Source: Clostridium uliginosum (GTDB taxonomy: Bacteria > Bacillota > Clostridia > Clostridiales > Clostridiaceae). Taken from it: DNA of 64,000 nucleotides. Numbering within the stretch: the first letter of the stretch is position 1; the number at the start of each line of letters is the position of its first letter. Shown here piece by piece: positions 49,625-59,149 of this stretch. A program made the position numbers and the translations under genes. The stretch is from the NCBI RefSeq assembly GCF_900112485.1, contig NZ_FOMG01000015.1:29409-93408 (forward strand), given 5' to 3'. The notes under the pieces are model-generated. The model was not told the origin of the DNA. It ran no database searches and saw only the letters and a list, made by a program, of their open reading frames with translations.

Positions 49625-50689
49625 ATGAATACAATTATGAAAAGACGTTCTATAAAAGCAGGATTGCCTCCAGGAAGTCTAATATACACTGGAGAAAAAA
49701 AGAGTGAAACAATTCAAATAAAGCTATTCAATTATACTGTAGATAGATTTGAGGAAAAAGTAATTGATTTAAATGATGTAAGTTTGTTGCATACAGAAAA
49801 ATCTAATGTACATTGGATTAACGTAGAAGGCATTCATGATGTCAATACTATTGAAAAACTTGGTAGGTGTTTTGGGATTCATTCTTTAGTATTGGAGGAT
49901 ATTCTAAATACTGGGCAACGTCCTAAGATAGAGAATTATGAGGGGTATACTTATATTGTTGTAAGAATGTTATTCTATGATAATGAGTTGGGCGAATTTA
50001 CCACTGAACAAGAAAGTTTCATACTTGGTGAAAACTATGTTATTTCTTTTAGTGAAAGAAAAATAGAAACATATAATACAGTGCGTGAAGGTATTAGACA
50101 AGGAGTAGGACGTATTAGGAAAATGGGTGCAGATTACCTGATTTATAATTTGCTTGATGCAATTGTTGATAATTACTTTGTTGTACTAGAAGAATTGAGT
50201 GAAAAGATTGAAGATACAGAAGATGAGTTAGTATCAAATCCTTCAAAGAGTACATTGCAAGTCATTCACAAATTAAAAAGACAAATGTTATATTTGCATA
50301 AATCTGTATGGCCGTTACGGGAAGTAGTCAATTCTCTAGCGCGAAGTGAAACACCGTTAGTTAAAGACTCTGTGGATATATATATAAGAGATTTATATGA
50401 CCATGTAATTCAGGTAATGGATACTACTGAAACTTTAAGGGATATATTGTCTAGTATGTTGGACATGTATCTTTCCAGTGTAAGTAACAAGATGAATGAA
50501 ATAATGAAAGTTTTAACAATTATATCTACTGTTTTTATACCACTATCATTTATTGTTGGGTTATATGGAATGAACCTTACAAATATGCCAGAATATAATT
50601 GGCCATGGATGTATCCAGTAGTATGGATAATCATGATTTCTATTGCAACTTTAATGCTTATTTTCTTTAAAAAGAAAAAATGGTGGTAA
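49625..50689 (+). CDS. corA: CorA-type magnesium/cobalt transporter
   Basis: 354 residues: a large N-terminal cytoplasmic domain, a long stalk helix and two C-terminal transmembrane helices. The selectivity-filter signature GMN is at about residues 315-317 (LYGMNLTNMPEYNWPW). It ends in a Lys-rich cytoplasmic tail (FFKKKKWW). An AGGTGATT site precedes the start. Confidence 0.95.
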   Translation: MNTIMKRRSIKAGLPPGSLIYTGEKKSETIQIKLFNYTVDRFEEKVIDLNDVSLLHTEKSNVHWINVEGIHDVNTIEKLGRCFGIHSLVLEDILNTGQRPKIENYEGYTYIVVRMLFYDNELGEFTTEQESFILGENYVISFSERKIETYNTVREGIRQGVGRIRKMGADYLIYNLLDAIVDNYFVVLEELSEKIEDTEDELVSNPSKSTLQVIHKLKRQMLYLHKSVWPLREVVNSLARSETPLVKDSVDIYIRDLYDHVIQVMDTTETLRDILSSMLDMYLSSVSNKMNEIMKVLTIISTVFIPLSFIVGLYGMNLTNMPEYNWPWMYPVVWIIMISIATLMLIFFKKKKWW

Positions 50690-50718
50690 GTATAATCTAA
50701 TACTAATGAGTGTTCAAA

Positions 50719-51003
50719 ATGCACCTAGTTAATTTGTATGTAGATGACCTAAGAAAGTGTCCAGATGGGTTTATTATTGCAAGAAGTTATGATGAAGCTA
50801 TTTGAGAATTTAAATACTAGTAAAATAAATATCTTGTTATTAGATCATGACTTAGGATTAGATAAAAATAATGGTGTAGGAAGTAATTTCTACTCCTTTT
50901 TTGTGCTGTAAAAGCATGACTTTTAGAAGAATGATTGAAAGGGTTGTTGGTAGAGGATCACATTCATCATACAGTATGGATAAAGTTAGACTTTCACTAT
51001 AAA
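50719..51003 (+). pseudogene. Decayed cyclic-phosphate-processing receiver-like protein
   Basis: An ATG frame reads MHLVNLYVDDLRKCPDGFII, ARSYDEAI, then TGA at 50803. A second frame reads SKINILLLDHDLGLDKNNGV. A third fragment (SMTFRRMIERVVG...) follows. LYVDDLR.CP and LDHDLG are the hallmark motifs of small receiver-like proteins I recall as cREC (cyclic-phosphate processing) domains. Two breaks make it nonfunctional. Confidence 0.6.
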
Positions 51004-51023
51004 AAATTACTGAATTAATTAAT

Positions 51024-51046
51024 AAGAGGAAGAACCTCTTCTTTTT
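51024..51046 (+). terminator. Terminator upstream of the choline-binding protein
   Basis: AAGAGG and CCTCTT around AAGAA, then CTTTTT. It closes the decayed upstream gene. Confidence 0.6.
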
Positions 51047-51150
51047 ATTTATCATAATATAAAGGGATTAATAGAAAAACAGGATATAAGAGAAAATAAT
51101 GGTATTATATGATATAATAAGGCGAAAAATAATAATAAGGGGTAAACAAA

Positions 51151-51858
51151 ATGAAAAGATTAAGATTAACAAAAGTAATAGCTAGTGCATTAGTAATAGC
51201 TTCAGTAATGGCATTGAATCCAATAGGAGCAAGTGCATCATGGAAACAAAATAATACAGGTTGGTGGTATACAGAAGGAAGTTCATGGTTTACAGGTTGG
51301 AGACTAATTAATTCAAATTGGTATTATTTTAAGTCTAATGGATATTTAGTTCAAAATGCATGGATGTGTGATGGATATTATTTAAACTTAAATGGAGTAT
51401 GGACAGAAACAGCTAAATATGCAAGAAAAGATATAATAAAAAATGGTATTGCTTGTTGTGAGTCAGGAAAAGTATGTTATGAAGCAGGAGATCAATCAAA
51501 TTTAAAAGTAATTAATAGTGAACCATGCATATATACTTGGGATAAAAATGAAGTATCAAGATATATTGGTATGAACACTTTAAATGTATATGATTGCAAT
51601 GGAAACAAAGTAGATAAGGTGACTCTAAATTCTAGTGGTGCCGAGAGTCAAACTTCATCTAAAAATATGACTTCAGAAAAAGCCTTAACAATATTGAAAA
51701 AGGCTTATCCAGATTATACTTATATTGATGGTGGAGAATTAGATACTTATTACGCAACTGGAGAATCAGCATATAGATTTACTTTCAGAAAAGGTAATGA
51801 TAAATATATTGGATGGGTATTAATGAATGGACAATATGTTTTTAGATTTGTTGGTTAA
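51151..51858 (+). CDS. Secreted protein with choline/cell-wall-binding repeats
   Basis: 235 residues: a signal peptide (MKRLRLTKVIASALVIASVM...GASA, cleavage near residue 29), then two to three cell-wall-binding repeats with Trp/Tyr-Gly pattern (GWWYTEGSSWFTGWRLINSN, WYYFKSNGYLVQ), a middle region with Cys (IACCESGKVCYE), and a C-terminal domain (EKALTILKKAYPDYTYIDGG) of unknown function. Exported and wall-attached by repeats. It may carry an uncharacterised catalytic or ligand domain. Confidence 0.82.
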   Translation: MKRLRLTKVIASALVIASVMALNPIGASASWKQNNTGWWYTEGSSWFTGWRLINSNWYYFKSNGYLVQNAWMCDGYYLNLNGVWTETAKYARKDIIKNGIACCESGKVCYEAGDQSNLKVINSEPCIYTWDKNEVSRYIGMNTLNVYDCNGNKVDKVTLNSSGAESQTSSKNMTSEKALTILKKAYPDYTYIDGGELDTYYATGESAYRFTFRKGNDKYIGWVLMNGQYVFRFVG

Positions 51859-51903
51859 AAAAAGTAGTATAATAGCAATTAATTACACAAAAGAGGTAAA
51901 TTC

Positions 51904-52119
51904 ATGGAAAAACTATCAAGAATAAAGAAAAGTATATTATGCAAATTATATGGAATAATATGGAGAGAACAATTCATTCTTATTTTGCTGATAATTCTTG
52001 TTTGGCCAGTAGGAGTATATCAGATGTGGAAACAGAGCCGTTGGAATGATATAGTTAAATGTATCATAACATTATTTTGTATAATTATCACAATTATAAA
52101 ATTACAAAATTTAAACTGA
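51904..52119 (+). CDS. Small two-helix membrane protein
   Basis: 71 residues: a basic start, hydrophobic helices (about 25-41, ILILLIILVWPVGVYQMW; and about 50-65), with a Trp-rich linker (MWKQSRWNDI). AGAGGT precedes the ATG. It lies 45 bp after the choline-binding gene and may be co-expressed. Function unknown. Confidence 0.6.
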   Translation: MEKLSRIKKSILCKLYGIIWREQFILILLIILVWPVGVYQMWKQSRWNDIVKCIITLFCIIITIIKLQNLN

Positions 52120-52168
52120 AAAAATAGTTAGAATTGTAGTACATAGATTAATTAATGTTTATATTAAA

Positions 52169-52202
52169 AAGCACTTGCAGAAATTTCTGTAGGTGTCTTT
52201 TG
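52169..52202 (+). terminator. Terminator after the small membrane protein
   Basis: AAAAGCACTTGCAGAAA and TTTCTGTAGGTGTCTTTT form an imperfect stem ending in T residues. Confidence 0.65.
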
Positions 52203-52259
52203 TTATACAAAAAATCAAGAAAAAAGATGATATATAGAATGAATATAATAGATGTAATA

Positions 52260-52294
52260 ATGGATCTATGTCTACCATATTGACATAGATCCAT
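52260..52294. terminator. Bidirectional hairpin between convergent genes
   Basis: ATGGATCTATGTC and GACATAGATCCAT are perfect inverses (13 bp) with a 9-base loop, 24 bp from the minus-strand HAD stop. It lies between two convergently transcribed genes. Confidence 0.7.
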
Positions 52295-52317
52295 TTAGGT
52301 ATTAGAGAAAGTATATA

Positions 52318-53103
52318 TTACAGTATAAACTTTTCAATTCCTAAAGCTATACCGTCATTATGTACTGTATCAGTAACTTTCTTAGCATAGATCTTAATTT
52401 CATCGCTAGCATTTCCCATAGCTATTCCACATCCAACCGTAGATAACATTTCTATATCATTTTTTCCATCACCAAAAGCATAACTATTTTCTATTGGAAT
52501 ATTTAAATAATCTAATGCTTTTAAGATTCCTGTAGCTTTTGTATTTCTTTTTGAATAAAACTCAAAAGATTTTTCTTCTTCATTATAAATACAATCATAA
52601 TCATCATTTTCTAGAGATAAACAATAGTCGATACCTTTTTCATCTTTGCATAGCGTTTCTACTTTATAAGTATCTATATTTTCAATATCATAATTACCTT
52701 TTAAATATTTTCTAGAAATACTGAAGTTATCAAAATATGAATAAAATTCTTTATAGTCTTCTTTCATATATGAATATATTTCTCCTTGTAAAATATATTG
52801 AATGTTAAGTTCTTCAAAATTATCAGATATTTCTTTTACAAAATCTTTATAAAGTGGTTCTTTATAAATAAGTTTATCTTTAACTTTTACTTGCGCTCCG
52901 TTTGTAAGAATAAAACCATCAAATCCAAAGTTTAACAAAGCTTCACTTAGAAATGCATAAGGTCTACCTGTTGCAATAAAAACATAATCTCCATTTGCTT
53001 GTAATGCACGAATTGCTTTTTTTACTTTAGGAGTAATATCTGTTAACCCATTTAAACAATCTATTAATGTTCCATCTATATCAAAAAATATTGCTTTTTT
53101 CAT
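52318..53103 (-). CDS. HAD superfamily Cof-type hydrolase
   Basis: 261 residues with HAD motif I FFDIDGTLID (Asp8, Asp10), motif II-like FIATGRP, and motif IV YAFGDGKNDIEML with a conserved late Lys in NTKATGI. Cof-type HADs dephosphorylate sugar phosphates or cofactors. An AAAGGAG site is present. It and the VOC gene upstream are on the minus strand and may relate to the divergent DeoR regulator. Confidence 0.9.
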   Translation of the reverse strand: MKKAIFFDIDGTLIDCLNGLTDITPKVKKAIRALQANGDYVFIATGRPYAFLSEALLNFGFDGFILTNGAQVKVKDKLIYKEPLYKDFVKEISDNFEELNIQYILQGEIYSYMKEDYKEFYSYFDNFSISRKYLKGNYDIENIDTYKVETLCKDEKGIDYCLSLENDDYDCIYNEEEKSFEFYSKRNTKATGILKALDYLNIPIENSYAFGDGKNDIEMLSTVGCGIAMGNASDEIKIYAKKVTDTVHNDGIALGIEKFIL

Positions 53104-53158
53104 AATTCTATCTCCTTTTATTTTAATAGGATCTGTTAAGTTATATGAACATCGCTTT

Positions 53159-53222
53159 TCTTAGGCACATGAAATAAAATATACAAGCATACTGGTCTAT
53201 TATTTTTTTGAATGTGCCTTAA
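53159..53222. repeat. GGCACATTC palindromic repeat, HAD-VOC gap
   Basis: TTAGGCACATGAAATAAAAT and TATTTTTTTGAATGTGCCTT are inverted. It lies in the gap between the two minus-strand genes at 53103 and 53314. Confidence 0.7.
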
Positions 53223-53313
53223 TTCAAGTAAATATAATAATTTGGCAAAAATTAAAATATCATATTGAAGTAGAAAATAAATGAACAAAACAAATATAAA
53301 ATTTTATTGTTAA

Positions 53314-53706
53314 TTATAATTTTTGATAAAACTCTATTTTTTCGTTTGACGGTCCTATTAATGTAAAAAACTTAACTTCGTTTTTACAAAAATGTCGATA
53401 TTGAACCTCATCATCTAACAAATCATATCCTCTAGTTTTAGCTTCTTTAAATGCTTTTTCAATATCAGAAATATTTATTGACATATGATCTATTGCTTGT
53501 ATTTTTTCTTTAGCATTCAATGTTTCATTAGTTTGAATTATTATATCTTTAAATTGAAGAAATGCCACTTGCTCATTTGCTTCTATATTAAAAGTTTTTA
53601 ATATAGTTTCAAAGCCTAAATCTAAATAAAATTTTATGGTTTTTTGCAGATTAGTAGTTGGAATTACTATATGTGCAATTCCTGTAAGATCATTTAATAT
53701 TGACAT
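53314..53706 (-). CDS. VOC family (glyoxalase-like) protein
   Basis: 130 residues with the vicinal-oxygen-chelate fold: GIAHIVIPTTNLQKTIKFYL (metal-ligand His) and the second module from IDHMSINISDIEKAFKEAKT to FTLIGPSNEKIEFYQKL (Glu ligand). One metal site is expected. The substrate is unknown. GGGGGAG precedes the ATG. Confidence 0.85.
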   Translation of the reverse strand: MSILNDLTGIAHIVIPTTNLQKTIKFYLDLGFETILKTFNIEANEQVAFLQFKDIIIQTNETLNAKEKIQAIDHMSINISDIEKAFKEAKTRGYDLLDDEVQYRHFCKNEVKFFTLIGPSNEKIEFYQKL

Positions 53707-53951
53707 GGTTTTTCTCCCCCTTTATAAAATTACAATTTGTTAAGTTATAGGAACATTGGTCTTCTTAACTTAAGTGAATATAATAAGTTCGTAAAAGTTA
53801 TACTATAGTTATAGTTTATTATCATTCAATACAGTTTGTTACTAATTAATCTCATTTTAGGACATTTATTCGTGATTGTCAATTAGTTTTATTGCATTAT
53901 TGTATTATGACTGTTACAATAAGAACAAACGGGAATGAATTGGAGGAAATT

Positions 53952-54716
53952 ATGTTTATTGAAGAAAGGTATAAATATATTTTAGATTTACTAGAAAAAG
54001 ATGGGAAAGTATTAGTTAAAGATTTAAGTTCACAATTTAATATTAGCGAAAGCATGATTAGAAAAGATCTTCAGGTGCTAGAGAAAAAAAACTTATTGCA
54101 ACGTACTTATGGTGGAGCTATTAACATAAAACGTACAATTGTAAATTGTGAAAGTTTTCTTAAAAGAGTAGAAAAAAATACTGATTTAAAAAAGATCATT
54201 GCAGAAAAAGCATATGATCAAATAAAAGAGAATGATACAATTTTTTTAGATGCATCAAGTATTTCTTATATTCTTGCAAAACTACTTGTAAAAAGTAATA
54301 AAAATATAACCTTAATTACAAATATGTTTGAGATCTCATCAATGATTCCTTTAGATTCAAAAATACATTTTATTTTTATCGGTGGAGATTATAATACTCT
54401 TGTAGGTGGAAGTATAGGTTCTCATTCTATTGAGCAAATTAAACTTTATCGTTGTAATAAAGCATTTATAGGATGTAATGGAGTAGATCTTGGGACTGGA
54501 AGTATTAGTGTTGGTGTATCTGAAGATGCAAATACTAAGAAGACTATTATGCGTATATCGAAAGAGCTATATCTAATGGCACTAAATGAAAGATTTAATA
54601 CAGATGGAATTTTCATTTTTTCTAATATAACAGATTTTAATAGTATTATTACAGAAGCTTCACCAAGTAATACTATAAGAACTCTCCTTGAACAATATGA
54701 TGTAAAGTTAATTTAA
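53952..54716 (+). CDS. DeoR/GlpR family transcriptional regulator
   Basis: 254 residues: N-terminal winged helix (FIEERYKYILDLLEKDGKVL, ISESMIRKDLQVLEKKNLLQRTYGGA) and a C-terminal sugar-phosphate-binding domain (DTIFLDASSISYILAKLL, IGCNGVDLGTG). The ATG at 53952 follows TGGAGGAA; the in-frame upstream start at 53892 lacks a ribosome binding site. It is divergent from the VOC/HAD genes and probably regulates them. Ligand is unknown. Confidence 0.9.
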   Translation: MFIEERYKYILDLLEKDGKVLVKDLSSQFNISESMIRKDLQVLEKKNLLQRTYGGAINIKRTIVNCESFLKRVEKNTDLKKIIAEKAYDQIKENDTIFLDASSISYILAKLLVKSNKNITLITNMFEISSMIPLDSKIHFIFIGGDYNTLVGGSIGSHSIEQIKLYRCNKAFIGCNGVDLGTGSISVGVSEDANTKKTIMRISKELYLMALNERFNTDGIFIFSNITDFNSIITEASPSNTIRTLLEQYDVKLI

Positions 54717-54726
54717 CTAAAAAATT

Positions 54727-54756
54727 ATGACTTCATATGAAGTCATATGAAGTCAT
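54727..54756. repeat. Triple palindromic ATGAAGTCAT motif
   Basis: ATGACTTCATATGAAGTCAT is a perfect 20-bp palindrome followed by a further ATGAAGTCAT, just 11 bp after the DeoR stop. It could be a terminator or a multi-site operator. Confidence 0.5.
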
Positions 54757-55173
54757 ATTAAAGTGTTTTTATGTTGTCATACAATAGGAAATGATTAAAA
54801 TCAATTCTACTGTACAAATTAGAGCATATAAACATAGAAGAAGGCTAAAAAGCTAGTAGACTTAATTAGATTACAAAAGTCTAAATTTGACTTCTTATGC
54901 AGAATATAGAGACTAAGTAATTTATATAGAAGTAATTCGAGAATAGATTATTCACCTCTTAAAAATTTCCAATTTGAAGGATTAGAGTAAATAGATAGGA
55001 AAAAGCTTTTAAATAGAGGTTAGAGACGTATTTTTGAGAAGTCAACCTTACCATATTAAAATATTTTTTCTAAAATTTACATAAAAATATTGACAAACTA
55101 TATACATTTATGATACTTTTTGAAAAGTATACTTTTAATTTAGTTCAGCGAAACTAAGAAGGGGGAAAATATC
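54757..55173. other. Gap upstream of the uracil permease gene
   Basis: No gene or recognised riboswitch (purine, PyrR, T-box) is visible. A TTGACA at 55091 has no well-spaced -10. The GGGGGAAAA site at 55160 belongs to uraA. Confidence 0.4.
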
Positions 55174-56466
55174 ATGAATAATAAATTATCAAATAATGAA
55201 CATGACTTTGTAGATGTTACAGAAAAGGTTCCTTTAAGGAGGGCAATTCCATTAAGCATCCAACATTTATTTGCAATGTTTGGAGCATCAGTTCTAGTAC
55301 CACTTATTTTCAGAGTTGATCCAACAACAGTTCTATTTTTTAATGGTGTAGGTACATTATTATACGCATTTATCACTAGAAAAAAGATTCCAGCTTATTT
55401 AGGTTCAAGCTTTGCTTTTATAGCGCCGGTATTATCATTATATAACCAAGGGTATGATTTTCAAACTATACAGGGTGGTTTTGTAGCTGCAGGGGTAGCT
55501 TTTTCAATAATAGCAATTATTGTAGGATATACTGGTATGGGATGGATTAATAAATTATTTCCACCAGCAGCAATGGGAGCAATAATAGCAATAATTGGTT
55601 TAGAGCTAGCTGGTAATGCAGCTGATATGGCAGGATTTCCAGTAGGAGGAAGTAATTCACCGACTTTAAATACAACGTGGGTAATTGTATCAATGGTAAC
55701 ATTAATTACAGTAATTTTATGTAATGTATTATTAAAAGGATTTTTAAAAGTTATACCAATATTAATAGGAGTAGTAGTAGGATATATTACAGCATATTTT
55801 ATGGGACTAGTAGATTTTAATTCAGTAAATAATGCAAGTTTCTTTGCAACACCTAATATAAAATTAGCTCATTTTAATATCAATGCAATATTAACAATAT
55901 TACCAGCAACATTTGTAGTAATTGCGGAGCATGTAGGACACTTAAAAGTTACTAGTAGTATTGTAGGAAAAGATTTGACAAAAGATCCAGGACTTCATAA
56001 ATCTTTACTTGGAGATGGATTATCAACTATTATTTCGGGAATGTTTGGCTCAGTGCCTACAACAACTTATGGTGAAAACATAGGAGTCATGGCATTAACT
56101 AAGGTATATAGTGTATATGTAATTTGTGGAGCTGGATTAATATCAATAATTTTAGGATTTTCAGGAAAAATGTCAGCACTTATTAGCACAATTCCTACAC
56201 CAGTTATAGGGGGAGTTAGTTTTCTATTATTTGGAACAATAGCAACATCAGGATTAAGAACGTTTATTGAAGAAAAAGTTGATTTTGCTAAATCTAGAAA
56301 CCTAATACTTACTTCAGTAATATTTATAGTAGGATTAAGTGGAATAAAATTGACACTTGGAAATATGGAGATGAAAGGAATGGGACTAGCTACAATTGTA
56401 GCCATTGTATTAAGTATAAGTTTTATAATATTTGATAAACTTGGTATAATGAACGAAACAGAATAA
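55174..56466 (+). CDS. uraA: Uracil/xanthine permease, NCS2 family
   Basis: 430 residues with about 12-14 transmembrane segments. NCS2 features include SIQHLFAMFGASVLVPLI (start), VIAEHVGHL (with the key Glu) and the conserved TTTYGENIGVMALTKVYSVY. This last region is characteristic of uracil permease. It imports a nucleobase in symport. It stands alone with a good terminator downstream. Confidence 0.92.
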   Translation: MNNKLSNNEHDFVDVTEKVPLRRAIPLSIQHLFAMFGASVLVPLIFRVDPTTVLFFNGVGTLLYAFITRKKIPAYLGSSFAFIAPVLSLYNQGYDFQTIQGGFVAAGVAFSIIAIIVGYTGMGWINKLFPPAAMGAIIAIIGLELAGNAADMAGFPVGGSNSPTLNTTWVIVSMVTLITVILCNVLLKGFLKVIPILIGVVVGYITAYFMGLVDFNSVNNASFFATPNIKLAHFNINAILTILPATFVVIAEHVGHLKVTSSIVGKDLTKDPGLHKSLLGDGLSTIISGMFGSVPTTTYGENIGVMALTKVYSVYVICGAGLISIILGFSGKMSALISTIPTPVIGGVSFLLFGTIATSGLRTFIEEKVDFAKSRNLILTSVIFIVGLSGIKLTLGNMEMKGMGLATIVAIVLSISFIIFDKLGIMNETE

Positions 56467-56562
56467 AACAAAAGAAGTTAAAGATTAAAGAAGTATTGTT
56501 AATTGGATAAATTTAAAATGGACCCTATGTCAAGGACATTTTAAAAAAGAGTATTAAGATTC

Positions 56563-56606
56563 TAAAAGATAATTTCTGTATTGTACAGGAGTTATCTTTT
56601 TTATTT
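56563..56606 (+). terminator. Terminator after uraA
   Basis: AAAAGATAATTTCTGTA and TACAGGAGTTATCTTTT pair around TTG, followed by TTATTTT. Confidence 0.75.
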
Positions 56607-56761
56607 TAAGAAAAATTTCTAGTAGTAGAAATTGGAATACTAAATGGTTATAATATAATTATACATTTATGGGATAAATGGTAAATACAAAATGTATTAA
56701 TATAATTTGCTGCTTGTTTAGAAATAAGTTAATTTAACATGAAGATTAAAGGAGAGTATTT

Positions 56762-58177
56762 ATGAAGAAAAAAGATGATAAACAAAGAGCTCAGGAAGGT
56801 AAAAATAAAAAAAGATTATTAAGTATTAAAACTAAGATAATTGGGAGTTATATAATTGTATTAGGGTTTATGATAATTGTTGGAGGAATATGTATTTATC
56901 AATTGAATAGAGTTAAAGCAGAACTTGGAACAACTCAAAACATAATTGATAATGCAGCAGTACAAACAGTAACCAAGCAAAATATGAGAACATCTATTGG
57001 AGTGGTTGAAGGCTCAGTAAGTAAGTGTACAAATATTACTATTATAATTTCATTAATTGGATTTTTAGTTACATTGGGGTTAGCAGTAGCAATTATTAAA
57101 GGAATACTTAAACCATTAAAAGAATTAAGTACACTTGCACATTTGTTAAGACAAGGAGATTTAACAGCCAAACTTGAAGGAAGCTATGATAAAGAAATAG
57201 GAGATGTTGTAGATAATTTAAATGATGCAATAAGTGCTAATAGATCAATGGTGGGGAATATATACACATATTCAAAGTTATTAATAAAGTCAAGTCAAGA
57301 ACTTAACATAATTGTTAAGAAGATTAATGGTAACATTGTAGATGTAAATTCTTCTACTCAAATTATATTTAAAGATGTTGAACAATTAAGTGCAGTTTCA
57401 GAAGAAGTTAATGCTTCAACGCATGAAATAGCTACTACAGTATCTGGATTAAATGAAACTGCAGGAAAAGATAATGAATCAGCAGAAGCTATTAGAAGCA
57501 AGGCAATTAAAGTTAAACAAAAAGGACAATCTGCTGTAGAAAATGCAAGAAAAATTTACAATGAGAAAATTGAAAACGTTACTAAAGCCATAACACAAGG
57601 TAAAATAGTAGAGGATATTAAAATGATGGCTAATGTAATAGCTGAAGTTTCAGAACAAACTAATCTTTTAGCACTAAATGCATCTATAGAGGCGGCTAGA
57701 GCAGGAGAACAAGGAAAAGGATTTGCAGTAGTTGCAGATGAAGTAAAAAAATTAGCAGAACAAAGTAAAGAGACAGTTGACCAAATAAAGGGTGTTATTA
57801 GTGAAGTTCAAAGTGCATTTAATAATTTAAGTGACCATAGTAAAGATTTATTAATTTTCTTAGAACAAGATGTCAATAGTGATTATGAATTACTAATTGA
57901 AACAGCAACAAGCTATGAAAAAGATTCTAAATTAATCACTGATATGGCAGAGAAAATTCAAAATACAAGTAAAAATATTGAAGAAATTATTATTCAAATA
58001 AGTGAAGGAATTAATACGGTAAGTTCTACAGCAGTAGAAACTTCATGTAAATCACAAGATATACAAATAAATGTTGAAGAAGTTACTAGTGAAGTTGGAA
58101 CTATTGTTGAAGCAATAAATAAGCAAACTGAACTTGCAGAAGAACTTAAAGACGTTATTAATGTATATAAAATCTAA
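56762..58177 (+). CDS. Methyl-accepting chemotaxis protein with very short sensor loop
   Basis: 471 residues: a basic tail, TM1 (about 27-47), only ~40 extracytoplasmic residues, TM2 (about 88-112), a HAMP domain ([20 protein letters not shown]) and a signalling domain with the hairpin tip [20 protein letters not shown]. The chemosensory output is intact. The extracellular loop is far smaller than a normal sensor domain (usually >100 residues), so it may sense through a partner, the membrane or the cytoplasm. Confidence 0.93.
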   Translation: MKKKDDKQRAQEGKNKKRLLSIKTKIIGSYIIVLGFMIIVGGICIYQLNRVKAELGTTQNIIDNAAVQTVTKQNMRTSIGVVEGSVSKCTNITIIISLIGFLVTLGLAVAIIKGILKPLKELSTLAHLLRQGDLTAKLEGSYDKEIGDVVDNLNDAISANRSMVGNIYTYSKLLIKSSQELNIIVKKINGNIVDVNSSTQIIFKDVEQLSAVSEEVNASTHEIATTVSGLNETAGKDNESAEAIRSKAIKVKQKGQSAVENARKIYNEKIENVTKAITQGKIVEDIKMMANVIAEVSEQTNLLALNASIEAARAGEQGKGFAVVADEVKKLAEQSKETVDQIKGVISEVQSAFNNLSDHSKDLLIFLEQDVNSDYELLIETATSYEKDSKLITDMAEKIQNTSKNIEEIIIQISEGINTVSSTAVETSCKSQDIQINVEEVTSEVGTIVEAINKQTELAEELKDVINVYKI

Positions 58178-58267
58178 GAAATGCAAAATTAGAAATTAAA
58201 AAGATTTGGCAAAAAAGGAGAGTATCACAGACTTTTAACAGAATAAATATACTTAAGAGTCCTGGAG

Positions 58268-58303
58268 TAGTTGATACTATTGATAATGTATCAGCTACTT
58301 TTT
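58268..58303 (+). terminator. Terminator after the chemoreceptor
   Basis: GTAGTTGATAC and GTATCAGCTAC pair (one G-U) around a 9-base loop, followed by TTTTTC. Confidence 0.75.
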
Positions 58304-58422
58304 CATTGCCAAGAATCTTTAAAAATTAAAATCAACAAATAATTGCACAGAGCATTATAAAAGTATATAGAGATATTACTATTGAATGTTACAGATTTTT
58401 TGAAAAAAGTTTTAATAGTCTA

Positions 58423-58457
58423 TTGACAACTTCTGTAGCTGTAACTATAATGGTTAC
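58423..58457 (+). promoter_or_regulatory. Consensus promoter with overlapping dyad before the Rrf2 gene
   Basis: TTGACA and TATAAT are separated by exactly 17 bases. GTAAC, TATAATG, GTTAC forms an inverted repeat across the -10 box. An Rrf2-type dimer could bind here and repress its own gene. The start codon lies 18 bp further on. Confidence 0.75.
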
Positions 58458-58474
58458 GGCAGGAGGGATTAAGT

Positions 58475-58921
58475 ATGAAAATAAGTAGTAGATTCTCTGT
58501 AGCAGTTCATATACTATCAATATTATCTATGGAAAAAGAAAAATTGTGTACTTCAGAATGGATTGCTGGTAGTGTAAATACTAATCCGGTAATTATTAGA
58601 AGAGTTACTGGAATGTTAAAAAAAGCTGGTATGGTTAATGTGAATTCAGGGAGTGGCGGAGCATATCTTTTAAAGCCCATAGAAAATATTACTTTACTAG
58701 ATATATATAAGGCAGTAGATGTAGTTGAAGATGGGCAGCTTTTTCAAATCCATCAAAATCCAAATCCAAAATGTCCTATAGGTGCTAATATTCAATTTGT
58801 ACTAGAAATTATATTAATTAAAGCTCAAGGGGCAATGGAGGATGTATTAAAGAATGTTACAATGCAGGATATTATTGAAGGGCTGTTAGAAAATATTGAG
58901 AATTGTAAAATAAATAACTAG
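58475..58921 (+). CDS. Rrf2 family transcriptional regulator
   Basis: 148 residues with the Rrf2 winged helix (MKISSRFSVAVHILSILSME, VIIRRVTGMLKKAGMVN, GSGGAYLLKP). It has only one central Cys (NPKCPIG) where Fe-S Rrf2 members have three, so it resembles CymR/YwnA types that respond to non-iron signals. An AGGAGG site precedes it. The strong promoter-dyad upstream suggests autoregulation. Confidence 0.92.
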   Translation: MKISSRFSVAVHILSILSMEKEKLCTSEWIAGSVNTNPVIIRRVTGMLKKAGMVNVNSGSGGAYLLKPIENITLLDIYKAVDVVEDGQLFQIHQNPNPKCPIGANIQFVLEIILIKAQGAMEDVLKNVTMQDIIEGLLENIENCKINN

Positions 58922-59079
58922 TCAAAGATTCTTAGAATTTTTTGAACTAGACAAGGAAGTGAAGGCAAGTTAGCTAATACTGCTGTTATTACTTGCATTT
59001 GCTGACTCAGTATAGCATCAAAAAGACAAGAAGACATTAGTTATTTATTTAGAGATGTCTTAAGTGGAATCCATTTAAA

Positions 59080-59130
59080 AAATTTCCAACATCGATGTAA
59101 TTGTTGTAGTTACGTGGATGTTGGAAATTT
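59080..59130. terminator. Hairpin between Rrf2 and LysR genes
   Basis: AAATTTCCAACATC and GATGTTGGAAATTT form a perfect 14-bp stem with a 23-base loop and T/A-rich flanks on both sides, fitting a bidirectional terminator between convergent genes. Confidence 0.75.
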
Positions 59131-59149
59131 TTCTGTGTTTTTATGTAAT

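Noticed and set aside
54757..55173. Purine or pyrimidine riboswitch/attenuator before uraA
   Set aside because: No conserved purine-riboswitch loops or PyrR-binding consensus could be recognised.
56067..56471. 134-codon open frame antisense to uraA
   Set aside because: No start signal, and the coding strand is a clear NCS2 permease.
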